A stretch of DNA of 64,000 nt from Sanderia malayensis (GCA_013076295.1 RQOL01000618.1:3286001-3350000); one strand, 5' to 3'. Shown: positions 35,912-47,768, counted from the stretch's first letter. The notes: generated from the sequence alone by a model not told the origin. Made by a program: numbers and translations.

Positions 35912-37381
35912 CTAATCTTCTGGGTTACATAGAGCATTAATAATCGCATTTGTTATGGCGTTCTCAACAACCCCACCAAAATCGTTACCAACCAACCGCT
36001 TTACAAAGTGCGTTTGATCATGCGTTGCTGCCACCCTACCGTCGGAAATACCAAACGCATCAACCCTCGGTATGCGCCTTTCTCTCATCACGTGATCAGC
36101 GAGTTCGTTGAACTGTCGCACGCGTGATGGTGACGTATTTTCCCGCCAATCGATAACCGCTTGATCTGAGCGCCACGGTAAACTAACCGTATTGATCCAC
36201 ATGACTTTTTTGCCGCTCAACCGCAGGTAATCGACGCTTTCGGCGTACGCGTCGAGTTTTCTCCGCATGTAGTCCAGATCCGTGCTTTCCCGCAACACCC
36301 AGTGCCCGAAATTCAACAGGAACAACGAGCTTGATACCGCGTCTTTTGGAAACGGTTTGGAAAACTTTGATCGCCTCACTTTCGGATGCATGTATTTCTC
36401 GTGCGGTAAACTCGTTATGTTATCGAACGTCAGCGGAAGGCGTGTGCCCCGCGCGTCAAAAATCCACTCTATACGCGGTATTTTATTGAATACCATTTTG
36501 ATGTGCGTTTTCGCGCACGAGTGACAGGCGCCGTACAACCGCGTCACCCAGTGATACGCGCGGTATCTCATGTGCGAATCTCCAGCGAATACAATACTAT
36601 CCCAGCCGTTCCGCGCCAGACACTTCTTCAATTGATCATTCGTGTACTGGTGATGCTGACACGCGTAGGGTAGCCAGCGGAATCCATGAATCTTATCAAA
36701 ATCAAAATTCATATCGCCTATCCAAGGACCGCACCGTTCAAGCGGCGGGTAAATATCCGCGAATACATTGCCGCACTTCACCCAGCGCCCAGCCGCCGTG
36801 CCGCTTTCCCGCTTACCACAATACCGCGTTACACCAGCCGGTATTTGATTCGGTGTGACAATAACATTGTATGGACTGCCTTGTATTTGCTTCAGTATCG
36901 GCTTAACGTGGTACCTGTGTTCAAGATTATCTCCATTGATGTAAGTCAGCATAACCATGATTGCATAACGCCCAGGCACAGTGAGCAACAGCTCAGCCAC
37001 GTACGTTTCATTATCCTTGTATTCCGCTGTTTTCGTCACAAGCTCTTGATTACTGAATGCTTGCACACGGAATACAGAACCTTCCCTGAAACTAACATTT
37101 CTCCGCACGTCTGCAGAGCAGTTTGGAGAAACCGAAGCCTGCCACGATATAACAACTCTATAATAAGTCCATGCTAAAGACACGTTGGTGCTGCGCTGCG
37201 TGTTCACTGCGTAAAGGCATTCTACGCCGATGCTTGCCGATGCTTGTGTGACTTTGTATCGATTCATATCGGCATACTTCTGCACGCGAAATTGGTTGTA
37301 TTTGAACACGATGAATGTTACTACAAATACGGTCAGAAATACGTAGAGATGTCTTGCATTTGGATTATGATGCGGATTCAT
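35912..37381 (-). CDS. NXPE / PC-esterase family type II membrane protein
   Basis: Intronless 489-aa ORF; the ATG at 37381 is preferred over an in-frame GTG three bases upstream. A short N-tail is followed by a signal-anchor helix (LYVFLTVFVVTFIVF, ~13-27), a beta-rich region, and a C-terminal PC-esterase domain: CGPWIGDMNF, FAGDSHMR (GDS block, nucleophile Ser), NFGHW and DQTHF (DxxH-type block). PC-esterase/NXPE proteins are SGNH-fold, typically Golgi or secreted proteins proposed to act on O-acyl groups of glycans; the substrate here is unknown. It looks clearly more GC-rich than its neighbours and has no introns, unlike most genes here, which may reflect a retrocopy. Antisense ORFs (e.g. 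36686-37177) are shadows. Confidence 0.85.
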   Translation of the reverse strand: MNPHHNPNARHLYVFLTVFVVTFIVFKYNQFRVQKYADMNRYKVTQASASIGVECLYAVNTQRSTNVSLAWTYYRVVISWQASVSPNCSADVRRNVSFREGSVFRVQAFSNQELVTKTAEYKDNETYVAELLLTVPGRYAIMVMLTYINGDNLEHRYHVKPILKQIQGSPYNVIVTPNQIPAGVTRYCGKRESGTAAGRWVKCGNVFADIYPPLERCGPWIGDMNFDFDKIHGFRWLPYACQHHQYTNDQLKKCLARNGWDSIVFAGDSHMRYRAYHWVTRLYGACHSCAKTHIKMVFNKIPRIEWIFDARGTRLPLTFDNITSLPHEKYMHPKVRRSKFSKPFPKDAVSSSLFLLNFGHWVLRESTDLDYMRRKLDAYAESVDYLRLSGKKVMWINTVSLPWRSDQAVIDWRENTSPSRVRQFNELADHVMRERRIPRVDAFGISDGRVAATHDQTHFVKRLVGNDFGGVVENAITNAIINALCNPED

Positions 37382-37384
37382 CAC

Positions 37385-37993
37385 TTGCTTCTACTTTAGG
37401 CTGTAATTGTAACTTGATATAATCACAGTGCTTATCTCAATTGTTTATTTTAGTTCGTTTATTATTCTCATAACACCAATCTGAAACAATACGAGCTCTC
37501 TCGACCCCTTCAAGTGCCGAGAAACACCTCTAATTATGCCAGTTTCTTGTCATTTATCCCCGTGTTTTCATCTGTACTAAATGGCATGCCAGTTTTCTTG
37601 AGTTTTTGTTGATTTTCGAGGTACCTGTTGATCTTGGTTTGATCTCCGGCATATAGGCAAACAGGTTTCGCTTGTATCCTTGGGTGGTTTTTTAGGATTT
37701 ATTCTATAATTTGTTATTATGTGTCCTCTTCAAAGCCTTTAATTACCGTGAAAGCACCGTCAAGCCCCTCTTTAATAAGCCTCCCTTTCGAAACGAGATT
37801 TTGAAGCCCCCTCATTGCTTTTTAAATTTTAAATGATGATAAAATCGTGATTGATTTAACCATAAAATCTCAGAATTTATTTTGCAGTTATTTTACACTA
37901 ACACTTTTCTGAATTCTAACTGAGAATTTTATTCAGCTCTCTAATATGCCCCCATAGAACCTAGAAATTAAATATGCCCCCCTTGGGGGGCTT
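37385..37993. other. Intergenic, no gene recognised
   Basis: Upstream flank of the NXPE gene. From about 37744 it contains TTACCGTGAAAGC and GCCCCTCTTTAATAAGCCTC, which resemble the element at 31218-31329 and the tandem repeats near 62.6 kb. A small GCCCCCCTTGGGGGGC hairpin lies at about 37976-37991. Confidence 0.5.
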
Positions 37994-38335
37994 TTGCGGT
38001 ATTCAGTGTCTGGGAATACACTCACTCTTTTGTATTTTCCCTCTTCAGAGACCAATAAACCGGTTTGGCTATTCGATTATTCATTCAGTGAGAAATACTT
38101 GAGTAAAGTGACGTACGACAAGCGTGCGATAACAGCCGACTCCATCGCTCAAGTCGCATCCAACCTCATCGACCCAGCCGACCAGAACAAGGCCTGGTTG
38201 AATTACATCGAGCACCGTCAAGTCCACTACCAACCAGACAAATATTCACGTTACAATATTTATTGCTCTTTGACCATGGTAAGCAAAGCTAACTTCGACG
38301 CATGCGTGAAGAGGTTTCCTGTCACAGGTGGCTGA
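37994..38335 (+). CDS. Orphan coding-like fragment, unknown function
   Basis: An open frame of ~110 codons without a convincing start ends at a TGA. From about 38037 the composition changes to GC-rich, codon-like sequence giving WLFDYSFSEKYLSKVTYDKR and later AWLNYIEHRQVHYQPDKYSR. Possible acceptors (TTCAG at 37998 and CTCTTCAG at 38042) and a possible donor (ATGGTAAGC near 38278) suggest an exon or gene remnant. No motif or family recognised. It may be the 3' exon of an unseen gene, or a decayed gene with the same GC-rich character as the NXPE gene. Confidence 0.4.
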   Translation: MRYSVSGNTLTLLYFPSSETNKPVWLFDYSFSEKYLSKVTYDKRAITADSIAQVASNLIDPADQNKAWLNYIEHRQVHYQPDKYSRYNIYCSLTMVSKANFDACVKRFPVTGG

Positions 38336-38355
38336 GGGACTTCATTTGCTGGTTA

Positions 38356-38535
38356 CAGTAAAAACCAGCATATAAGAACCAGTAGTTTGGCAACCTCTAG
38401 ATGATATTTCTGGTTAAAACAATAGATGAAACAATAGTCTATTGTTTTTCAACAATAGAAGAAACAATAGCTCATTGTTTTTCAACAATAGACTGCATGC
38501 GAAATTTGCAAGTTCTTTATATGCGGGTTTTTACT
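38356..38535. mobile_element. MITE with internal AACAATAG hairpin repeats
   Basis: Left CAGTAAAAACCAGCATATAA and right TTATATGCGGGTTTTTACT are inverted copies. Between them is a short tandem run of GAAACAATAG..ATTGTTTTT units (38421-38490), each able to fold on itself. The inner right flank (GCGAAATTTGCAAGTTCTTT) resembles the flank of the array at 63397-63606. Confidence 0.65.
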
Positions 38536-38676
38536 TTTTGCTGTTTCCTTTAATAGATAAATAAATATACACTGCGCTGCGATGGGGTAACATAAAATAA
38601 TTATCTTTATCATTCATCACAATAATTTTAATGCATTCAAATTATTTTTATAACGTACACATTTGATTTTGTATTT

Positions 38677-40651
38677 TTAAATATTCGAGAATTGCTTATC
38701 AAAATTGCAGAATTGAAAATTCGACTGAATGCGAAAGTTCTGTTGTTGTTGAGTTTGTGTCAAATCTTGTTGAATGCAGACACGTTGGACAGCGGTTGCT
38801 TGTCCGCTATTTTCGTTACTCGGCGTTGGCCTCGTTCCGATTTCGAGTTTCTCGGCAACACGAGCGCGTTGTTCGCGTTCGTGAATCTTCTCGTGTCGTT
38901 TCAAATGCGACGACTGCGAGAACGATTTCTCGCACTGTTTACATTTGAACGGTCGCTCGCCACTGTGTATCCTATCGTGCGATTGCAGATGCACGAGGCG
39001 CGTAAAACTCGAGTCGCATTTATCGCATTTAAAAGGCTTCTCGCCGCTGTGTATCAACAAATGACGGCGTAACGTCGATAAAACGGTAAACGCTTTGCCG
39101 CATTCGTGGCACGCAAAAGGCCGTTCACCACTGTGTATCCGTTCGTGATCCCGCAGGTTATTCAACAAGACGAATTCTTTTCCGCAAGTCTTGCATTTGT
39201 ATTGCCGCTCGCCTGTGTGCTTTACAACGTGGTAATTCAAGCTCGAGCGCCGCGCGAAACATTCACCGCACGTCGAACACTTGAACGGCTTTTCAGCCGA
39301 ATGCGTTCTACTATGGACCTTCAACGAGCTCTCAGTTGTGTACCGCGAACCGCACGTTTTGCACACGTGGTCGCGTTTTGTGCTGGGGCAACGATTGCAT
39401 TGGTGGCTCTGCAAGAAGGCCGCGCTTTGAAATGCTTTGCCGCATTTACTGCATTGGTTTGGAAGCAATGAGGAATCTTTGTTGTCCTCAATCTGAGACA
39501 TGTTATGTGTCATTAGCTTATGCTCTTTGAGGTGATCATCCTTTTCAAATGTTTCATCGCATTTCTCGAATTGCGTGGAGAATTTGGTGTCAAGCAATGT
39601 AGTTTCTATAACATAGCACACAAAGGAAATTGGAAAACCCTTATTTAAAAAAAAACGAGATATGAGAAATTGTTACCCCCAACACAAGTTAACCAACCTC
39701 TGAGTTCAAAGGGAGGCTAGGTAACAGAACAGAGGCTGGGTAAAAGACACGGAAAAAGCTTAGCTACTTGGATACCGTTGCATATTGTTCAAATACATTT
39801 GTGTAACTATTCTCTTTTCACCCAAATACATATTTAATCAAAATTATCATCAAATATATTTTTCTTACCTTTAGACATGTCTGTGCTGTTTTCTGTTTCG
39901 TGTTCACCTCTTTTTCCAGGTACATTTTGAAATAATGTTTTCAAAAAGATCTCTTTAAAAATCTGGTTTCTTTTCAGGGATGACATGTGATCTGGAGCTT
40001 CAAGAATGATAAATCAAATGCATGTGAATTTACGTAAATTATTAAACATATTTTCCAGGTAATCACACACATTGAGATGACCTTTTTAAATTAAAAAGTT
40101 TTCTCACCTACTATTTTGATGTGTCCTTGAATAAATGTGATGAGTACAGCACTAATACCAGTATTAATATACCAGTCTTGAACCTTTTAAAAAGTAAAAG
40201 CTTTCGTTAAAAGCACACGGGTAAACACTGTTTATATAACAACTTTTGCAGAACCTGTAAATATGCCTTAACAAATTTTCTATTTTTATTCTTAGATTTC
40301 AATTGCTTTCGCTAATAATGTTGGGCATCAGCCAGCATTCTTGCATCCTTTTACAATAAACGTGCTTATATGTCCGAAACAAATACATACATTTTGGTTG
40401 CATTGCTGGATATTCTCTTCATTATATTCTGCCTGCTTTAGCTTGTCTGTAATTCGGGGCTGAAATGAACTGGCTGCACAAATAACTGCCTGTTGCAAAC
40501 TATCACCTTGTGAGTTACTCGCAGAAGAGGGTCTTGTATCTTGACCTAGTTGGCCTAAGGCCTGACCTATTGCAAACGCCGGAAAATTGGACTCTGTATT
40601 TGCAAATGATTGTCCTTGAAAATCAAGAAACCGTTTATTTTCGGATTCCAT
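38677..40651 (-). CDS. C2H2 zinc-finger protein, eight fingers
   Basis: Four coding exons near 40391-40651, 40108-40183, 39869-39997 and 38677-39605 give 464 aa; the total length is in frame. The start is the ATG at 40651 (MESENKRF). The first exon is polar and Ser/Gln-rich. The last exon carries eight C2H2 units: two irregular (CDETFEKDDHLKEHKLMTH; CSKCGKAFQSAAFLQSHQC), then six regular ones joined by TGEKP-like linkers (HSGERPF, HSAEKPF). A Gln-rich tail follows. It is a probable nuclear DNA-binding regulator; no KRAB, BTB or SCAN module is seen. Plus-strand ORFs at 38692-39471 are antisense shadows. Confidence 0.85.
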
Positions 40652-41458
40652 AATGTCCAGAGTTTGTATATATCTCAATAAATCCCAGCTTGTTCAAATA
40701 TTGGCAGTAAAATTAAAAGATATCATAAAAGATTAAAAACTTCCACGAAATATAATTTGTTGCAATTGCCTCCTTCTCGTTAAGGCCTCGTATGCAAGTA
40801 ATCTTCTCTCAGTTTTCTCGAAAGGATTATTTTTGGAGTAACGTTATTCATAACTATTATAATTAACTAATTTAACTTATCCCTTTTAATTTCTTTTCAA
40901 AACTCTAATATTTTCAAAGCATTTTTAATAGACAATGTCCTGTTTTCCACTTTAAACACAGCGGGAAGGCCGCTATTTATTCGAGCAAAGAAGATTATAA
41001 AAATCAGCTGGATTTTTCTTTCAAAATATTTCACAGCTAATTCGGCCGTGAAAAGCTTATGGATTCAACAATGAAATTAAGGAATTTTGGCTTGATACCG
41101 CGAAGTAATCTTAATGGCATAAATAGTATAGCTTGTGATCAGTTTGAGCAAGATTGTGACAAACATCGAAGATTGCTTCTCAATATCTCCTGGACAAACT
41201 TTTAATTACAAAGTTTGCAAAGAACGTGAGTAAAACTGTGATGTGATATTTTGAGACAACAGAAATTTAAGATAGCGATTAAAAACTGAATTCGAAGCGT
41301 TGGCTGTGAATAAAGGCGTTATAACAGGTCATCATGTTTTTCATTATCAACTCTTTGATTTTCCAGCTCATATGTGTAAGCTGTGTTGAACCATAAAAGA
41401 AGATAATTTCTTGAAGCTTAAAAGAGATAACTTCAGAAGGCAGTTTCATTCTGAAAAC
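40652..41458. other. Intergenic, no gene recognised
   Basis: AT-rich region between the divergent zinc-finger and CUB genes. It must hold their promoters; I saw no exon, repeat or clear motif. Confidence 0.5.
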
Positions 41459-43684
41459 ATGCTGCTCAGTGAGATAAGGCTGCTCCATTGCTCTATATTA
41501 ATTTCCTTGACATTCATAAATATAAAAGCAAAGTTTTCAACATGTGGACCTCAACAACAGACGTTGTATGCCAACTTGCATAATCATAAATATTTGACAT
41601 CACCAAATTGGCCTCTGAAATATCCTTCGAGCATCGACTGTTGGTATGTTATCAAGTATGTGGCTTCACAGTCCACAACAAAGCAATCTGTTGGAGTGCT
41701 ATTGGAACTAACATGGATGCAATTCAATGTACGCGGTGCTATGGGGAGCTGTGATGATTATGTGAATATTCAAATAGGGTAAGCTATTGTCTTTGTTTCT
41801 TAATAAAATTATTTTAAAGTGATCACCACTCATCTATGTAATGTGTTCGGCATGGTGTATGACAAAGACGTTGTAAGCAACATTACAACTCCTGGAAACT
41901 GCGCTGTTGAATCCATTACGTAATGGTATTGAGGATAGTTGGGGCACAATACAGAACTCCTGCGCAGCACAGACTAACATGCTACTACGCATACTCACCA
42001 CCTTTATGTACTGCAACTCCTTCGCAGATCCTGTTGTCATTCAACAATCTACTAATCTTATCAAACGGATATTTCTCGCATATAATGCAAAATTATTAGT
42101 TAACAGGGGTTCGAACAAGACTAGCAACAGAGCGCGGTTTAAAATGTGAATGTCGAATAATCATGGGGTCAGAGAAGGAGAACCACTGAGTAGTTTCAAA
42201 TGCTGATTGAATGAATATTCGTTTTCACTCCTCAGAAATGACAACAGACGTAACTTTACATTCTGCTCGCAACATCGACCACATCCAATCTACTCAGAAG
42301 CAGGCTTCGTGTTCATCAAGTTTCATTCTGGCCGAAAGAGAAATGATAATGCGAATGGGTTCAAAATATCATATCGATTGATTAACATTAACAATCATGG
42401 CCTATCTAATCAAAGAAGATACAAATCAGATAATTGCGGGTAAGTTCTTCCTACGTCTTCCTACCGGTTAACGTAATTCACAATTCATTCATAACCATAA
42501 CTCAACATCTTTTACGCAGCCACGAAATCAGACGCAGCGAAGGAGCCCAAGGAATCGTCCAATCACCGAATTGGCCGAAACACAAATCTCCATGCTCCTG
42601 CGTGTTCACCTTCCACATGGCTGCGGAGGAGGGTTTAATTTTGAACATTATGGACTTCGAGGTGGGAACTTATTGTAAAAATGCTAATTGCCCACAAAAA
42701 ATAGTCAAATCATACGACAATTACATCGAAATAAGAGGTGAGTTTTTGAATTATAATTCGTTTTGTCAATTCAATATCGCTTTGCCCGTCAGCATTTAAG
42801 TTCAACATATATTCAAGATCCTCTACGAGGTATTTCTTTTGTAACTTGTGTGGGGCGGGGGGCTAAGAATAAATTTATCATCATTTTCAATATTCAAAAA
42901 TTACCGCCCGCTACACCCCCGTAAAAATGTCTTAATCTCACGTGAGAATATTACTGAATAAAGACGTTATTGTGTAAAACACTTTATGTTATTGTAGGTA
43001 GTTCAGCTGAATACGCAGCATTCCATGACAGCTGTCCCATATTTGCTCTGTCTCAATGCAATGGAAATCAGGCGAGATGGTCAATATCCTCTGATAAGAG
43101 AAAAGTCTTCTTGCATATCAATCTAATAACAGTCAACGACAATTCTAGAGGATTCATGGCGGGGTACATGATTCACAAAAAAGGTAGGGCGAATAGCATG
43201 AACATGTTTAAAATCTAGCCCTGCTGCACTATCCCCCTGCGGAGGAGATCACCGCAGAAATTGCTCAGCGTTAGCTGGTATAGCGAGTCTTTGTTGAAGT
43301 TGTTGTGAGCTATACTATACTACGATTGTGTAGAAAGGTTGGTCAGAATCATAGTTAGTGATACTTCTTAGCTCATAACTTGGGTTAAATTTTATTTTTC
43401 TCAAGGTAATAATAAAGAAATAAAGTATTAATGAGCCCTTGTCTTGCTTTACTTTATTTTACAAACAAGTAACGTTGAGCTCACAGAGAGTATGTCTTCT
43501 TGTTGATTTCAGAATTGACAACGTTCTCATCATACATTGCCTTTTCCTCCTAGACTCCACGAATCAAAATATAGCAAAGAAGAGACACAATGTTGTTTTG
43601 ATTGGAGCGATCGTAGGAGTTACACTCGGTGGATTGGTAGTCCTTGTTACACACATGTATGGAAAAATGTGCGTCAAAAAGTGA
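41459..43684 (+). CDS. Single-pass membrane protein with two CUB domains
   Basis: Five exons near 41459-41778, 42236-42439, 42520-42737, 42998-43183 and 43554-43684 give ~352 aa in frame. The signal peptide is MLLSEIRLLHCSILISLTF. CUB-1 is recognised by LTSPNWPLKYPSSIDCWYVI, then DDYVNIQIG, an FTFCSQ stretch, VFIKFHS and GFKISY. CUB-2 is recognised by GIVQSPNWPKHKSPCSCVFT, DNYIEI and GFMAGYMI. A Lys/Arg stretch precedes one transmembrane helix (VVLIGAIVGVTLGGLVVLVT), and the cytoplasmic tail is only ~11 residues. It is probably a cell-surface binding or adhesion protein needing a signalling partner. Intron 1 contains a diverged satellite monomer near 41945-42010. Confidence 0.8.
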
Positions 43685-43860
43685 ACCCACAGGGCTGACG
43701 CAAGGGAAATAATTTACACGTGAACAAATTTGATATTTAATCGAGCTTCGCATATAATCAACCAATCAAAGCACTTAGCTGCCATGACGTGTTCAGGGTC
43801 GCTGAAGTATGATTGGATGACTGTAATTTATAGACACGGGTTGTTGAGAATGCAGACTGC

Positions 43861-43968
43861 ATGGTTCGAACTCGTGTAATTCGGGCCCCACCTGATTCGA
43901 ACGAAATTCTCCGTCCCCTCAAGGACCACTAATGAACCAATCCTCATAGAACGAGCCTTTATAATTCG
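43861..43968. repeat. Dispersed TTCGAACGAAATTCTC repeat, copy 3
   Basis: GATTCGAACGAAATTCTCCG and CACTAATGAACCAATCCTCA in the order seen at 13311 and 19749. Lies between the 3' ends of the CUB and UROD genes. Confidence 0.7.
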
Positions 43969-44419
43969 ATAATTTTGTAATTAGAGCATTTTCATGCTTC
44001 CCGTGATGTTTGAAGTAGATAGAGTTGACTGTACGGACAGAACTTTTTGAAGCACAAAATGGCAGAGTGCAATTACTTGTGCCTTGAGAAAGTTCGCAAT
44101 TTGTATTAGGCCGTTTGATCTAATCAATACCAGAGTAGGAAACGTATGAAAAAAGTATGAAATAAAACAAAAACAATGAGTGTAAAGTGAATGTTCAAAA
44201 TAGAGCAAATTAGTGATAATTAATTTAATAACACTCTTGGTACGACGTGTATGCATCAAGTAAAGAAAACCATGTATGTTCGAGTCATAATAATGTTCCC
44301 TCGCTACATAGCCTCTGTGGCGATTTGATCACGCGATTTCATTGAACGAAATGGGTATAACAGGGAGGCGTGTAAGACGGTTGAAATGATGCGAAAAAGA
44401 CGATAAACACGATAAACGA

Positions 44420-47400
44420 TCACTCTGGCGAGTAACGCGAGTCACCTGATATGAGTTTTCTCGAGTAGTCGTGGACTGTGTTGATGAAGACAGCTACGTT
44501 GTCCGGGTCCATGTCCGGGTAGATGCCGTGTCCGAGATTGGCGATATACTTGTTAGCACCAAATTGTCGTATCATAGCCTTTACTGTCGATTTAAGTTCT
44601 TTCTACAATACAATTGAAACAAGTTTTATTGAAAAAAATTGGGTAATTTATAGCTTAGGGTATTGAAAGGAGATGTTGGAAATAGCGAGTATGGCTGGAC
44701 CTTATCAAGTCAACTACCAATGAGTTGAATTCCTTGATGTGTCGGGCATGTCTGTCACCCCCCTCCCCCTGTAACCTTTTGTCCTAAGCTTGCTTCAGAT
44801 TGAGATCTGTATAGCTTGAGCTCTGGTTATCTCGAACAAATTGCTCATTTCCGAGAGTGTTATCACGGCTGAACTTCAAAACGAATTAAAGAAGAATGGA
44901 CTTCTGATTTCATCTGAACTGCGAAGAGTCTCATATGAGCAGTGACAAAGAAAGTACCATATCCGTTGACTTAAATTAGACTTCTGGTACGTACGTTTGT
45001 ACTCGACTCACTACATTGTGTCCCTGTGCATCGCTCGTATCACTCTCAACCGAGCGAGCTAAAGCGAATAAGGTACAGGGAGGCAATGTACTGAGTCTAC
45101 GTTTGTATATAGCAGACGCGACAACACTTTATAATCAATGAAAATTAAGTGTGCTTGTGCAACAAGAATAACAGTAGTAAAAGGTTAAAGGATGACAGAT
45201 AAACAAGGTAAGAACACACTTCGTTGGCATACAAAGCACATGGATCCAGATTTCCCATCAACGTTTGACCAGGAGCTGTTAACCGTGCATCATTGATGTC
45301 CATGGTCCAGTCTAAAGCGATCACATCAAATTCACTCTGAGTTAATTCAGACATGACAAAATGTGCACCTTTTGCAAAGATAATCTGGAATAAACAAGAA
45401 AGGTTAAATGCTTAATTCAAGTTCTTATATGGAAGGAGATCATTTCAAAGCTTTCATTGAGCAGTGGAACATCTATCAACGGACACCTCTATACAATTTA
45501 AAATTGGTCATCTCCTTGCAAAAGCAAACTCTATACAATGGACATCTCTCCCCAACAGATAAAGTCATTGATCCCATAGGTGTCCATTACCTGGATGTTA
45601 CACTGGGCAAGAACCCACTGGGGAGAGCACCCACTGGGGGAAGGACTCGCTGTGGGAAGCACCCACTGTGAGAGGGACCCACTGTGGGAAATACGCAATG
45701 CAAACGAAATAGCAATAAATACACACCATTGGAACAGCTTTATCTCCAAGAATAAGCTTGACTCTGAATGCAATTTCTTTCAAATACGGCAATGCATACA
45801 GTACAAACAACCGTGATGGCAGGATATCAGCAATTGATTCAAATACTTGCAAAACCTGTGCTCCTGCTCTGACTTGCTCAACAAGATGATTGACAACAAT
45901 ATCAGTAAGCTTTTGAAGCAAACGACTGCTTGATGTCTCGTGTTGATAAAGAAATTTCTTTGCCTTTGACCAGGTTTTACTACCTGAGCCTTCAATCATG
46001 TAGGCCATCAAGGTCCACTGCAAGGAAATGCAAAAAGATTCAATATCGACACAGAATAGTTGGGACACTTGTACTGGGTTTTATTCATCGCCCATTCTCC
46101 TTAAAAGTTGTTGTTCAATCAGACCCCTGTGGTCACTGTGCAAAAAGAATTGTTGATATTGTATAATACTGTCTCTGGAGATAAAATTATTTGGGGGAAG
46201 AGAAGATGAAGAATAAGTGGATGAGAATATCCCATAGAGATAGGATATAAGATAATCTTATATCTTATATCTTAAGATTATCTTATATCCTATCTCTATG
46301 GAATATCCCAAAACCACGCCTATTGAAGGCTAAGAGAAAATAGCAACAGTCAGAGTTACATACCGGTGCTCCTGAAAAACCAATAAGAGGAACTTTGCCT
46401 TCAAGCTTATGCCTCGTCATAGTTATTGCTTCATAGACATACTTCAGTGCAACTTTGACATCAACTTTACAGTCAAGTTTCTAAAAAAATGAAAAAATAT
46501 AACATTGATAATAAGTTTGAATACTTAATGATTTACTTGTCTATTGCTAAAAAACATTTCAATGTTTACCTTGATGTCCTCTGGTTCGGAAAGTGGCTCA
46601 GGAAACACTGGTCCCTGTGGCACAAAAGAACATAATAATATCTTGAAAAATTCAAAGATAATTTAATAACACCTATTTTTGCCAGTAAAAAAATTCTGCT
46701 GCAAAAGAAATTGCTGAGAAACTTTCAATGCCAAAAACCCAACCAAAATCACTGACAAAATATCTTCGTTTCTAATTGGGCATACATATATTCCAGTAGG
46801 AGTAGCTTACCTTTCCTGGAACCATCTCTACAGCCATTCCAAGAGCCTAGCAGATAAACAAGATTGTGTTAAATAATGTTTAACAGGAGCTTGTTGTGTG
46901 TAGGTAGGGGGGCGGGGAGTGAAGTGGCATGGTAGATTAATACAATTTATGCAACAATATTGCCAAAGTTACCTGTGGAATGACCAGGATATCCGAAAAA
47001 ATAATAGCAGCATCCAAGTCGAACCTTCTGATGGGCTATTGAAAACAAAAGTTGAGATTACACAACAGATTACACATACTTTCCTTTCAGTTTTGACAGT
47101 AATTCTTCTCAATTAACTTTAGGCCCTCACCTGTAACGTTACTTCGCAAGCAAGTTCTGGCGTTTGACATATCGTGAAAAAATCGTGCTTCGCTCGTAAT
47201 TCTCGAAACTCTGGAAAAAGATAACACAACTATATTTTCTTGAATATCATAGGACTTAGGCCATGCGCTGCGAGAAAAAGCTAGCTAGGCCACAGTGCAA
47301 ATATAAAACTCGGACCTGGTAAATATCGCCCAGCCTGGCGCATAATCCACACAGGAATTTGTTCAACTTGTTGTCCTTTAGCTGCTCGCAACAACAAATC

Positions 47401-47481
47401 GTTTTTTAAAGGAGGAAATTCTTCAGTATCCATAACTTCATCTACCGCAGCTGTTGTAGTATTATTCAAAACTGGTGCCAT
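44420..47481 (-). CDS. UROD: Uroporphyrinogen decarboxylase
   Basis: Nine exons near 47316-47481, 47131-47210, 46973-47035, 46811-46846, 46570-46614, 46364-46480, 45727-46017, 45220-45384 and 44420-44602 sum to 381 aa, close to the ~367 aa of animal enzymes. It converts uroporphyrinogen III to coproporphyrinogen III in the cytosol, the fifth step of haem synthesis, without a cofactor. Family blocks: [28 protein letters not shown] (substrate-binding Arg), [13 protein letters not shown] (catalytic Asp), [43 protein letters not shown] and [12 protein letters not shown] (conserved His). The start ATG at 47481 adds a ~26-aa acidic leader. No damage seen; expected to be functional. Confidence 0.96.
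45605..45700. repeat. G-rich minisatellite in UROD intron 7
   Basis: Degenerate ~17-20-bp units with CCCACTGGGGGA / CCCACTGTGGGA cores. Intronic. Confidence 0.65.
46232..46301. repeat. Perfect 29-bp-stem hairpin in UROD intron 6
   Basis: The arm starting CCATAGAGATAGGATATAAG (46232-46260) is exactly inverted at 46273-46301 around a 12-bp loop. The arm sequence also occurs once at 15378-15400, suggesting a small mobile hairpin. Confidence 0.75.
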
Positions 47482-47768
47482 CTTGTCAAAGTTGTTTCAC
47501 GCACGATTCCAAATTACAAATCCTGTGTTCACAAATCACAAATGTTTTTATTGTTTCGTCCGATGGTCGGGGAAAATGTTGGAAAATAACTTTGCACGTG
47601 ACTTTATTATCATGATCTACTTTTGTCCACGTGATTTGCAAGTGGCGCTCATTGCTCATACAGACCAGAAGCCTGAGCTCTAGTCTAGTTTTTTTTTTAA
47701 TCAATCGGTTATCGCAAATAAGAGTCTTGAGTTTTGACTAGCTATTTTACTAAATTCAGTCATCAATC

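Noticed and set aside
36282..37177. Plus-strand ORFs over the NXPE gene and over the zinc-finger exon (38692-39530)
   Set aside because: Antisense shadows of longer ORFs carrying clear family motifs.
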